46,476 nucleotides of DNA from assembly GCA_002862085.1 (NCBI GenBank), contig PKCK01000086.1, positions 1 through 46,476 on the forward strand. Reading direction: 5' to 3'. The notes under the pieces are model-generated. The model was not told where the DNA came from. It made no database searches and worked only from the letters and a program-made list of their open reading frames with translations. A program made the translations under genes and the position numbers. Each line of letters begins with the position of its first letter. Position 1 is the first letter of the stretch. Positions 33,523 to 40,871 of the stretch are shown in pieces. This DNA comes from Planctomycetota bacterium. GTDB taxonomy: Bacteria; Planctomycetota; UBA1135; GCA-002686595.

Positions 33523-35288
33523 TTGGCGCTCTCCGCGCGGCCTTCGATCGCGAGACCACGGTCGAGGAGCTGCATCCCCACGAGCCGCGCACGTGGGTGG
33601 GCCGCTACGTGTTCTCCACCGACCACAAGGTCATCGGGATCCAGTTCTTCGTGCTCGGTCTCGTGATGCTGTTGATGGGCGGCCTGATGGCGCTGCTCAT
33701 GCGGTTCCAGCTCGCGTGGCCGTTCGCGAAGGTGCCGATCGTGGGGGAGTGGCTCTTCCCGGAGACGGGGGGAGCGATGACGCCGGAGGGCTACACGGCG
33801 CTCCTGACGCTGCACGGCACGATCATGACCTTCTTCGTGGTCATCCCGCTGCTCACGGGGGCCTTCGGCAACTACCTGATCCCCCTGATGATCGGCGCGC
33901 CGGACATGGCCTTCCCGCGCATGAACGCGCTCGCGTTCTGGCTGATGATCCCGGGTGTCGGCTGTCTCGCCATGTCCGCGCTCTCACCCGGCGGCGGCGC
34001 CGGCGCGGGCTGGACCTCCTACGCACCCCTCTCCACTGTGGGGGAGTACTCCCCGGGGAGCCTCTCGGGGCAGACGTGGTGGCTGCTCGCGCTGACCTTC
34101 GCCGGCTTCGCCAGCATCCTCGGCGGGCTCAACTACGTGGTGACCGTGGTGAAGATGCGCGCGCCGGGGCTGACCGCCATGCGGCTGCCACTGACGGTCT
34201 GGGGCCTCGTGATCGCGGCGCTGTTGCAGCTGCTCGCCCTGCCCGTCCTCACCTCCGGGACGGTGCTGATGTTCGTCGACCGCGGCTTCGACGCGGCGCT
34301 GCTCTCGCCGGGCAACGCGGCCGACGGCGAAGGAGGGCAGCCGTTGCTCTGGCAGCACCTCTTCTGGTTCTACAGTCACCCTGCGGTCTACGTCATGATC
34401 CTCCCGGCCATGGGGATCGTCAGCGACGTGCTCAGCGTGCACTCGCGCAAGCCCGTCTTCGGCTACCGGCCCATGGTCATCGCCATGGCCTCGATCGCGG
34501 GGCTCGGCTTCATCGTGTGGGGCCATCACATGTTCACCTCGGGCATGGACCCGCGGCTCGAGATGGCGTTCCTGGTCTCGACGATGCTCATCGCCGTGCC
34601 CTCGGGCGTGAAGACCTTCAACTGGCTCGGGACCCTCTGGGGCGCACGGGTCCGGCTGACGACCGCGAACCTGTTCGCCATCGGCTTCGTGGCGCAGTTC
34701 GTCGTCGGAGGGCTCTCGGGGCTCTGGATGGCGGCGACGCCGGTGGACCGCTACATGCACGACACCTACGCGGTCGTCGCGCACTTCCATTACATCGTGT
34801 TCGGCGCGTCGCTCTTCGCGCTCTTCGCGGGGCTCTACCACTGGTGGCCCAAGATGACCGGGCGACGCATGCATGAAGGCATCGGTCGCGTGCACTTCCT
34901 GGGGACCTTCCTGGGGACGAACGCGGTGTTCCTGATGATGCACCAGCTCGGCTTTCGCGGGATGATCCGCAGGACCGCCGATCCGACGATCCAGGACGGC
35001 GTCGCGCAGCTCCAAGGTCTCAACGTGTTCATCACGTGGTCCGCCGTGGTGCTCGTCTCGGTCCAGGTGCTCTTCGTCGCCAACCTCGTGTACGGCCTCT
35101 TCCTGGCCCGTCGCGGCGAGGACAACCCCTGGGACGCAGCGTCTCTCGAGTGGACAGCGCCCTCACCGCCTCCCGCCGGCAACTTCCGGGCGCGGATCCA
35201 GGTCGCGCGTGGTCCGTACGACTACCGGGTACGCCCGGCCGGCGAGCTCGATCACGTCCCCCAGGCAGCGCCGGCAGAGCAGACCTGA
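33519..35288 (+). CDS. coxA: Heme-copper oxidase subunit I, A2-type (YS motif)
   Basis: 589 residues from a GTG that overlaps the coxB stop. It holds the low-spin heme, high-spin heme and CuB. Ligands seen: TLHGTIM near residue 99 (low-spin heme), His287 with Tyr291 in YSHPAVYVMILPAMG (CuB and the Tyr-His cross-link), His336-His337 in WGHHMF (CuB), and His422 and His424 in AHFHYI (heme ligands). The D-pathway Glu of A1 enzymes is absent; instead Tyr285-Ser286 form the YS motif of A2 oxidases. The K-pathway Lys in VPSGVKTFNW is kept. N-terminal WVGRYVFSTDHKVIGIQFF is typical. The C-terminus adds about 40 soluble residues. No fused subunit III. Confidence 0.96.
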   Translation: MIGALRAAFDRETTVEELHPHEPRTWVGRYVFSTDHKVIGIQFFVLGLVMLLMGGLMALLMRFQLAWPFAKVPIVGEWLFPETGGAMTPEGYTALLTLHGTIMTFFVVIPLLTGAFGNYLIPLMIGAPDMAFPRMNALAFWLMIPGVGCLAMSALSPGGGAGAGWTSYAPLSTVGEYSPGSLSGQTWWLLALTFAGFASILGGLNYVVTVVKMRAPGLTAMRLPLTVWGLVIAALLQLLALPVLTSGTVLMFVDRGFDAALLSPGNAADGEGGQPLLWQHLFWFYSHPAVYVMILPAMGIVSDVLSVHSRKPVFGYRPMVIAMASIAGLGFIVWGHHMFTSGMDPRLEMAFLVSTMLIAVPSGVKTFNWLGTLWGARVRLTTANLFAIGFVAQFVVGGLSGLWMAATPVDRYMHDTYAVVAHFHYIVFGASLFALFAGLYHWWPKMTGRRMHEGIGRVHFLGTFLGTNAVFLMMHQLGFRGMIRRTADPTIQDGVAQLQGLNVFITWSAVVLVSVQVLFVANLVYGLFLARRGEDNPWDAASLEWTAPSPPPAGNFRARIQVARGPYDYRVRPAGELDHVPQAAPAEQT

Positions 35289-35491
35289 GAAGGACTGCCG
35301 CGCGACCGGTCACCGCACGGCGCGGCGACGCCGCTGGTCCGATGTCGTGACGCACTCGGGAGCGGGCGCGAAATGCCGGCGGAAGCGAGGGAGGTGGCGC
35401 TGGGATGGGCCTATTCTTGTGCGCCCGGAACGTGCCCGGTGCTCCTCCCTGCAGCCCTGGCTCCGCGCGCCGCGGACCGCCCCTCCCGCCC
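35289..35491 (+). other. 203-bp gap between coxA and ctaA
   Basis: No convincing small gene is present; the frames here lack a hydrophobic segment such as a subunit IV would need. TATTCT at 35412-35417 is a good -10-like hexamer, 74 nt before ATG 35492 and 14 nt before an in-frame GTG at 35432 that could be an alternative ctaA start. Confidence 0.4.
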
Positions 35492-36619
35492 ATGGTCTCC
35501 AGCCTCTCCACGGGCGCCGCCGAGCCGATCGGTCGATCCCTCGACGTCGCGCCCACGCCGGCCACGCCCGGCGGCGTCGCCGTGCCCAACGCGCGATTGC
35601 GCGCCGCGTTCATCGCGCTCTTCGTCCTGATCGCCGTGGTATCAGGCATGCGCAACGAGCAGTACCTGCTGTTCACACCGCTCCCGATCCCGCTGCTCTT
35701 CCTGTCGCCGCGCGGAGCGTCGCGTGTCCTCGTCTTCTTCGCCCTCGTGCTCGTCGTCATCGGCGGTGCTGTGACGACCTATCGCGAGGGCATGGCGGTC
35801 CCGGACTGGCCCGCGACCTTCCAGGAGAACATGTGGACCTACTCGCTCCGGGAGATGCTGGAGCAGGGCAAGGGCGTGACCCTCGAGCACGTCCACCGGC
35901 TCTGGGCCTCGGCTCTCGGGCTCGTCGCCTTCACGGTGATGTTGACCACGTACGTGCACCGCTCCCGCAGGGCCCTCAAGGCCATGGCGTGGGCGACCGG
36001 CGGCGCGATCGCCCTGCAGGCCGTCATCGGCGGGACGCGTGTCCTCGAGGTGAGCCAGAACCTCGCGTTCCTGCACGGCGTGATCGCGCAGGCGGTGTTC
36101 GCGACCATCGCGGTCCTCGCCGTGATGTCGAGCCGGACCTGGCAGCGCATGGAACGCACTCGATCGGCCCACGCGGGAGGGGCCTACGGTCTCGGTCCTT
36201 GGGTCGTCGGGATCCTCTACTTCCAGATCGCCCTCGGCGCGTGGCTCCGTCATCACGGCCAGACCGCGGCGCTGCTCGTGCACGGCACGTTCGCCCTCGC
36301 GGTGGTGGTGCTCATCCTCGTCTTCGCCAGGCAGCTCGGAGTCGCGGCGAGCGAGGGGCGTGAGCGTGGGATCGATCGCTCGCCGCTGCGGCGCCTCGAG
36401 CGATTGATCCTCGGCGCCGTCTCGGCGCAGTTCCTCCTCGGGATCCTCGCCACCTACGGGATCTACGGGATCTCCGGGGGCATGGAGAAGGAGGTCTCGG
36501 TGGGCGAGGCGATCTTCGCGACGGGCCACGTGCTGGTGGGCGCGGTCCTCTTCTGCGCCACCGTGGTGGGCGCGGTCTACGCGCGCCGCACGCTGACTCG
36601 CGAAGAGGTGGCCGCGTGA
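35492..36619 (+). CDS. ctaA: Heme A synthase (CtaA/Cox15 family)
   Basis: 375 residues from ATG 35492. It hydroxylates the C8 methyl of heme O on the way to heme A, in the inner membrane. Eight hydrophobic segments and the two symmetric His-bearing halves are visible: GGAVTTYREGMAVPDWPATF, LEHVHRLWASALGL (His pair region) and FLHGVIAQAVFA in the first half, LLVHGTFALAVVV and IFATGHVLVGAVLF in the second. The segment LLFLSPRGASRVLVFF precedes a first catalytic half. An N-terminal 35 residues (Pro/Ala-rich) is longer than usual, leaving the start uncertain. The stop overlaps ctaB (GTGA). The cyt c/coxB/coxA block lies upstream. Confidence 0.9.
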   Translation: MVSSLSTGAAEPIGRSLDVAPTPATPGGVAVPNARLRAAFIALFVLIAVVSGMRNEQYLLFTPLPIPLLFLSPRGASRVLVFFALVLVVIGGAVTTYREGMAVPDWPATFQENMWTYSLREMLEQGKGVTLEHVHRLWASALGLVAFTVMLTTYVHRSRRALKAMAWATGGAIALQAVIGGTRVLEVSQNLAFLHGVIAQAVFATIAVLAVMSSRTWQRMERTRSAHAGGAYGLGPWVVGILYFQIALGAWLRHHGQTAALLVHGTFALAVVVLILVFARQLGVAASEGRERGIDRSPLRRLERLILGAVSAQFLLGILATYGIYGISGGMEKEVSVGEAIFATGHVLVGAVLFCATVVGAVYARRTLTREEVAA

Positions 36620-37539
36620 GCGACGCCGTTCAGCGCGCGGTCGGCGACGCCGCGGGGCCGGCGCCTCGCGGCCCCATCGCGATCTGGATGGAGCTGCTGC
36701 GGATGCGGGTGGCCACCATGGTCTTCCTGACCGCGGCGCTCGGGGGCTGGCTCGCGACGCGCGATCCCGGGCTCGCGAACCTCGCGCGCTGCGCGGAGGC
36801 GGGACTCTACGTCCTTCTCGTCACGGGCTGCGCGAGCGTGCTGAACCAGGTGGTCGAGCGCGAGACGGACGCGCTGATGGACCGCACGCGCATGCGGCCC
36901 CTCGTGACCGGTGAGATCGGCGTCGTGTCCGCCGTGGCCGGCGCCGTGCTGCTGGGCGTGCTCGGGACCGTCGGACTCGTGCTGTCCTTCAACATGCTCT
37001 CGGCGGTGCTCGTGCTGGCGACCCTCGTCGTCTACGTGTGCGTCTACACGCCGCTCAAGCGCGTCAGCACGATCAACACGGTCGTCGGCGCGGTCCCCGG
37101 AGCGGCGCCGGTGCTGATCGGGTACGCGGCCCTGGCCGGGGAGATCGGCCCGCTGGGCTGGGCGCTCTTCGGGGCGATCTTCGCGTGGCAGTTCCCGCAC
37201 TTCATGGCCATCGCCTGGATGTACCGCGAGGACTACGCCAAGGCAGGCCATCGCATGGTGCCGACGGAGCCGGGCTCCGAGGGCATGGCGGGCCGCTACG
37301 CGATGCTCTACAGCCTCTCGATCGTGCCCGTGACGCTCATGCCGGCGCTGAGCGGGATGGCGGGGCCGATCTACGTCCTCGGGGCGCTCGCGCTCGGTGC
37401 TCTGTACATCGTTCCGTCGATCCAGTTCGCCCGCGAGGAGTCGTACTCCAACGCACGTCGCTTGCTCTTCGCGTCGATCATCTACCTCCCGGCGCTGATG
37501 GCTCTGCTCTTCGTGGACCCCGTCATGCGCGGGCTCTGA
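36616..37539 (+). CDS. ctaB: Protoheme IX farnesyltransferase (heme O synthase)
   Basis: 307 residues from a GTG overlapping ctaA. It is a UbiA-family membrane prenyltransferase that attaches farnesyl to heme B. The first Asp-rich site is present as NQVVERETDALMDRTRMRPL (N-x3-E-x2-D-x3-D), and the second region as YREDYAKAGHRMVP following AWQFPHFMAIAWMY. VVYVCVYTPLKRVSTINTVVGAVPGA is highly characteristic of CtaB/CyoE. About nine TM helices. Together with ctaA it supplies heme A to the CoxA encoded just upstream. Confidence 0.95.
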   Translation: MSDAVQRAVGDAAGPAPRGPIAIWMELLRMRVATMVFLTAALGGWLATRDPGLANLARCAEAGLYVLLVTGCASVLNQVVERETDALMDRTRMRPLVTGEIGVVSAVAGAVLLGVLGTVGLVLSFNMLSAVLVLATLVVYVCVYTPLKRVSTINTVVGAVPGAAPVLIGYAALAGEIGPLGWALFGAIFAWQFPHFMAIAWMYREDYAKAGHRMVPTEPGSEGMAGRYAMLYSLSIVPVTLMPALSGMAGPIYVLGALALGALYIVPSIQFAREESYSNARRLLFASIIYLPALMALLFVDPVMRGL

Positions 37540-37552
37540 ACCGGCCGCAGCC

Positions 37553-38137
37553 TTGTCGACCGCAGAGACCACGTTCCAGTACGACAGCGGGCCGCCCGTC
37601 GAATCAGGGCGCCTCGCGACGTGGCTGTTCCTCGCCGCGGAGAGTCTCTTCTTCGGTGGGTTGCTCTCCGCGTGGCTCGTTCTGCGCGCGCAGGCGCAGG
37701 ACACGTGGTCCGCGGGGCTGCACCCGTCCCTCGGCGTCGGGATGCTCATGACGGCTCTCCTGGTGGCGGCCTCGGTCGCCGGCCATGGCGCCGTTGCCGC
37801 GCGCGCGCGCGGAACGAGCGGCACGCGACGCCTCCTCCTCGCGTCCGCTCTCGTCGCGGTCTTCCTGGTGACGCAGGCTCTCGAGTACCGCCATCTCCAC
37901 GACGAGGGGGTCTCGCCGGCGACGTCCCTTCGCTGGGGGTCCTTCTACGCGCTCACGCTCGCCCACGGATTCCACGTCCTCGTCGGGCTCCTCTGGCTGC
38001 TGTGGCTCGCGGCCACGGGCGCAGGACGCGTCAGCGTCGCTCCCGCCCGCGGCGCACTCGAGTACGGCGTCCTCTATCTCCACTTCGTCGACGCCGTCTG
38101 GTTCGTCCTCCTCGGCCTGCTCTACGTCCTCCGATGA
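37553..38137 (+). CDS. coxC: Cytochrome c oxidase subunit III
   Basis: 194 residues from TTG 37553, with five TM helices, the short form of subunit III. Key parts: LATWLFLAAESLFFGGLLSAWLVLR (the Glu in the second helix is the conserved one), ALEYRHLHDEG, LTLAHGFHVLVGLLWLLW (family H-x-x-H-V-x-x-G) and the final LYLHFVDAVWFVLLGLLYVL, a near-perfect match to the WHFVDxVWxxLF end of the family. The TTG is chosen because no ATG or GTG yields a full first helix. The stop overlaps the SCO-DUF420 gene by ATGA. Confidence 0.93.
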   Translation: MSTAETTFQYDSGPPVESGRLATWLFLAAESLFFGGLLSAWLVLRAQAQDTWSAGLHPSLGVGMLMTALLVAASVAGHGAVAARARGTSGTRRLLLASALVAVFLVTQALEYRHLHDEGVSPATSLRWGSFYALTLAHGFHVLVGLLWLLWLAATGAGRVSVAPARGALEYGVLYLHFVDAVWFVLLGLLYVLR

Positions 38138-39282
38138 ACGAGCGATGCCTCCCGCGCCGGCGCCCGGCGATCTCGACGCGACTGGCCCTCGTCCTCGGCG
38201 TCCTCGCGGCCTCCTGCGGCTCCGGTAGAGGGCTGGACGTGACCAGCGAGGGTGCGCCCGCCCCGCGGGATCCGAAGCGGTTCGAGGCGCTCCCCGACTT
38301 CACCTTCGACGACAGTCGCGGCGGACAGCTCTCCAAGGCGGACCTGCTCGGCGAGCCCTGGATCGGAGTGCCCTTCTTCCTGGAGTGCACCGGCCCCTGC
38401 CCGAGCATCACCCGGGACATCCGCCAGCGCCTCTACCCCGTTCTCGAGGGGACCGGGGTCAAGCTCGTGTCGTTCTCCCTCGACCCCGAGCGCGACACCC
38501 CCGAGGCGCTCGACGCCTACGCCCGCACCCTCGACGTCGACCGCGATCGGTGGCTCTTCGTGAGCGCTCCCGAGGAGGGCGCCATGCACGATTTCGTTCG
38601 CACGGGTTTGTGGGTGCCGGTCCAGCGCGACCCGGAGGCGAACGACGCGGGGCTGGCGATCACACACGGGACGCGCATGCCGGTCGTCGACGGCAGCGGC
38701 GTCATCGCTGGCCTCTACGAGCTCGCGGATCCCACTCTCGCCACCGGGATGTCGGGCGAGGAGGCGATGCCCCTCGCCGAGGCCGAGGCGCTGCTCGACG
38801 CGCGCTTCGCGCTGATCGCGGACCGCGCGAAGGCGCTCGCGGCGGGCGGGTCGGTGATCCCGCTGGTCAACGCCTGTCTGAACGGAACGGCCTTCGTCCT
38901 GCTCATCGCAGGCTTCCTCGCCATCAAGCGCGGGGCGAAGAAACAGCACGAGCTCCTGATGAAGCTCGCCTTCGTCGTCAGCGCGGCCTTCCTCGCCTTC
39001 TATCTCTACTACCACTTCGCCGTGCTGCCGATCAGCGGCGGTCCGACCCGCTTCAACGGCGAGGGCCCGGCGAAGGTCGCCTACCTGCTCATGCTCGCGA
39101 GCCATGTCCTGCTCGCGGTCGTGAACCTGCCCATGGTCCTGCGGACGTTCTGGCTGGCTCACCGCGAGGACTGGGACCGCCACAAGCGCCTCGCCAAGCT
39201 CACGCTACCGATCTGGCTCTACGTCTCGATCACCGGCGTGCTGGTCTACCTGGTGCTCTACCAGTTCAACCCGCCGGCGTAG
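38134..39282 (+). CDS. SCO1/SenC copper chaperone fused to a DUF420 membrane domain
   Basis: 382 residues. A lipoprotein-like signal (RLALVLGVLAASCGSG) leads into an SCO thioredoxin-fold domain with the copper-binding CTGPCP (Cys85, Cys89) and the third ligand His178 in AITHGTRMPVVD. SCO proteins insert copper into the CuA site of subunit II. From about residue 240 the protein continues with four TM helices (VIPLVNACLNGTAFVLLIAGFLAIK, AAFLAFYLYYHF with PTRF, and VLLAVVNLPMVLRTFW with a final helix), a DUF420 domain otherwise found as a separate protein near oxidase genes. Fusion joins the periplasmic chaperone to the membrane complex. It is the last gene of the cluster and overlaps alkB by 17 bp, tail to tail. 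Confidence 0.9.
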   Translation: MNERCLPRRRPAISTRLALVLGVLAASCGSGRGLDVTSEGAPAPRDPKRFEALPDFTFDDSRGGQLSKADLLGEPWIGVPFFLECTGPCPSITRDIRQRLYPVLEGTGVKLVSFSLDPERDTPEALDAYARTLDVDRDRWLFVSAPEEGAMHDFVRTGLWVPVQRDPEANDAGLAITHGTRMPVVDGSGVIAGLYELADPTLATGMSGEEAMPLAEAEALLDARFALIADRAKALAAGGSVIPLVNACLNGTAFVLLIAGFLAIKRGAKKQHELLMKLAFVVSAAFLAFYLYYHFAVLPISGGPTRFNGEGPAKVAYLLMLASHVLLAVVNLPMVLRTFWLAHREDWDRHKRLAKLTLPIWLYVSITGVLVYLVLYQFNPPA

Positions 39283-40345
39283 CCGCGCCGGTCGAGGTCC
39301 CGGCCGCGGTCCTCGCCTCGAGGTCGTCGATCAGGGGATCGACCACCCGGAAGAAGAGCGGCGGCGCGAGGGAGAGCAGCATCATCGCGGGGTACCCCCC
39401 CGGCATGACGGGGGCCTTGCCAGGGAGCGTGCGAAGGCGGTGGTAGGGCCGGCTCGCGTTGGCGTGGTGGTCCGAGTGGCGCGTCAGCTGGAAGAGATGG
39501 GCGCTGCTGACGCGGTGGGCGCTGTTCCACGAGTGGTGGGGGTGCACCCGCTCCGTCTTCCCGGTCGGCAGGACGCGGCGCACGAGTCCGTAGTGTTCGA
39601 TGTAGTCCACGAGCTCGAGGAGCAGCACCGCGAACGCGGCCTGCGCCAGGAAGAAGCCCAGCCCCGCGCCGCGGAAAGCCAGCGCGACGGCGGCGACGAG
39701 CCCCGCCTGGAGGAGGGCGTAGCGGACGCGGCGGTCCTTCAAGGTCCACGCGATGCCCTGGTTCCTCGTACGGCGTCCCTCGAGCTGCCACGCGTGAACG
39801 GCGGTCGTTGCGACGACCCGGACGAGGAACGCATAGACCCACTCGCCGCGCCGGGCCGTGGCCGGGTCGTCGCGCGTCGCGGCGCGCTTGTGGTGGCCGA
39901 GCACGTGCTCGACGCAGAAGTGCGCGTAGAGCGTGCAGGCCATGAGCCCCTCGGCGAGCCCGCGGTGAAGGGCGCGCGCGCGGTGCATCAGCTCGTGGGC
40001 GATCGTGATGCCGCCGGCGCCGCTCACGATCCCCGCGCTCACGACGAGGCCGCACCACTCGAGCCAGCCGGGAGGAGCGGTCGTCACCCGCCACAGAGTC
40101 CAGGTGAGGACCGCCGCCTGGGTCGGGAGCCAGAGCTCGAGGAGCAGATCGTGGCCCCGGGAGCGGCTCGGCATCGCCTCCGCGCGCTCGTCGTCGGGCG
40201 GCGGGACGGGGACGATCTGGTCGAGCAGGGGGATCAGCACGAACACGTACGACGCGGCGAGCCAGACCCAGGGGCCGCGGAGCTCGAGCCCGACGACGTG
40301 GGCGAGCACGAGGAGGTAGGCGGACGCGAAGGGCAGACGCGGCAT
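39266..40345 (-). CDS. AlkB-type membrane diiron hydroxylase (alkane 1-monooxygenase family)
   Basis: 359 residues. The integral-membrane diiron His boxes are all present: HELMHR near residue 140, EHVLGHHKRAATRDDPATAR, then DYIEHYGLVR followed by HSWNSAHRVSSAHLFQLTRHSDHHANASRPYHRL with its HSDHH box. About six TM helices precede and interleave. AlkB enzymes oxidise the terminal methyl of alkanes or similar chains with O2 and rubredoxin; the substrate here could also be a lipid. No rubredoxin gene is adjacent. ATG 40345 (MPRLPFAS) is supported by TACTCT 6 nt upstream; an in-frame start at 40426 is less likely. The gene closes convergently on the oxidase cluster. Confidence 0.9.
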   Translation of the reverse strand: MPRLPFASAYLLVLAHVVGLELRGPWVWLAASYVFVLIPLLDQIVPVPPPDDERAEAMPSRSRGHDLLLELWLPTQAAVLTWTLWRVTTAPPGWLEWCGLVVSAGIVSGAGGITIAHELMHRARALHRGLAEGLMACTLYAHFCVEHVLGHHKRAATRDDPATARRGEWVYAFLVRVVATTAVHAWQLEGRRTRNQGIAWTLKDRRVRYALLQAGLVAAVALAFRGAGLGFFLAQAAFAVLLLELVDYIEHYGLVRRVLPTGKTERVHPHHSWNSAHRVSSAHLFQLTRHSDHHANASRPYHRLRTLPGKAPVMPGGYPAMMLLSLAPPLFFRVVDPLIDDLEARTAAGTSTGAATPAG

Positions 40346-40351
40346 GGACGA

Positions 40352-40357
40352 AGAGTA
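40352..40357 (-). promoter_or_regulatory. -10-like TACTCT 6 nt before the alkB-like start
   Basis: On the minus strand TACTCT is followed by 6 nt and ATG 40345, the same spacing as at the LPS kinase, waaG and candidate selenoprotein genes. Confidence 0.5.
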
Positions 40358-40664
40358 ACACCGCAGCTGACCGTGTCGCCGCGGCTCTCGGTCGCGGCGT
40401 GGCGCATCGTTCTCAGTGCGCGGCACGCCCTCTGCGATGTCACGGTGGGGAGCGGTCCGCTCCGAGCACGGCCCGGAGACTCGACTCGAAGCCAGGAGCG
40501 ACGTCAGGCGAGGCGCGCATCGCCTCTGCGGTGCGAGAGGAACACCGGCAGCCCGAGCGCGTGGCCGTGGCCTGGCCCTGTCCCGGGATCGTCCAGGGAC
40601 CGCGACCCTCTGCGGCCAGTGAGACTCCCGAGCCGAGTGGGGCGCGGAGCGCGCGAAACGCGGC
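40358..40664. other. Non-coding stretch between alkB-like and selenoprotein candidate
   Basis: About 310 bp with no supported gene. I looked for a tRNA (including a long-armed selC-like tRNA) and found none. Open frames here are Arg/Ser-rich shadows. Only the two terminal -10-like hexamers stand out. Confidence 0.4.
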
Positions 40665-40670
40665 TACGAT
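40665..40670 (+). promoter_or_regulatory. -10-like TACGAT 6 nt before the candidate selenoprotein ATG
   Basis: TACGAT is followed by exactly 6 nt and ATG 40677. This places the expected transcript start at that ATG and excludes ATG 40669, which overlaps the hexamer and lies in another frame. Confidence 0.5.
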
Positions 40671-40676
40671 GCCGGC

Positions 40677-40865
40677 ATGGCTGCGCCCTTCCCTTTCCCG
40701 TGAGACGGCTGCGCGGAGGCGGTCGTCTCCGGCAACGCCGGTCTCGCCGGTGGCTTCGGATGGAGCATCGTCGGGCTCCTCGCGCTGCTCTTCGTGGCGC
40801 TGCCCGCGGCGTTCACCGTCGCCGTGGTCCGTCGTACCGGGCGCGCCGAGAGCGGGACCGACTGA
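40677..40865 (+). CDS. Candidate small membrane selenoprotein (UxxC motif; in-frame TGA at 40701-40703)
   Basis: Read from ATG 40677, eight codons (MAAPFPFP) are followed by TGA and then 53 more open codons up to TGA 40863-40865. Read as selenocysteine, the TGA gives Sec9-Asp-Gly-Cys12, a UxxC redox motif, followed by AEAVVSGNAGLAGGFGW, one TM helix (about residues 29-51) and a basic end RRTGRAES, so the motif faces outside by the positive-inside rule. Third codon positions are almost all G or C, as in real genes here. From memory, planctomycetes encode short proteins with an N-terminal CPxCKEA-like motif and a single TM segment containing GFxxSI; here Sec would replace the first Cys. The start is supported by TACGAT 6 nt upstream, and a SECIS-like hairpin follows the TGA. 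It ends 6 bp before waaP (convergent). Alternatives are a nonsense mutation or sequencing error. Confidence 0.6.
40702..40731 (+). promoter_or_regulatory. Candidate bacterial SECIS hairpin just after the in-frame TGA
   Basis: Two alternative hairpins begin at the TGA. One pairs GAGACG (40702-40707, including the last two bases of the TGA) with CGTCTC (40724-40729) perfectly, extended by four inner pairs (two of them G-U). The other pairs CGGAG (40714-40718) with CTCCG (40727-40731) and exposes the loop GCGGUCGU, which starts 16 nt after the TGA with a G and contains GGUC, as the E. coli fdhF SECIS loop does. The second matches bacterial SECIS placement rules as I remember them. Confidence 0.5.
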
Positions 40866-40871
40866 CGGCGG

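Noticed and set aside
35289..35491. A small oxidase subunit IV gene between coxA and ctaA
   Set aside because: No frame in the gap contains a hydrophobic helix.
40358..40664. A selC (tRNA-Sec) gene in the gap before the candidate selenoprotein
   Set aside because: No acceptor/T-arm pair or recognisable T-loop could be assembled on either strand.
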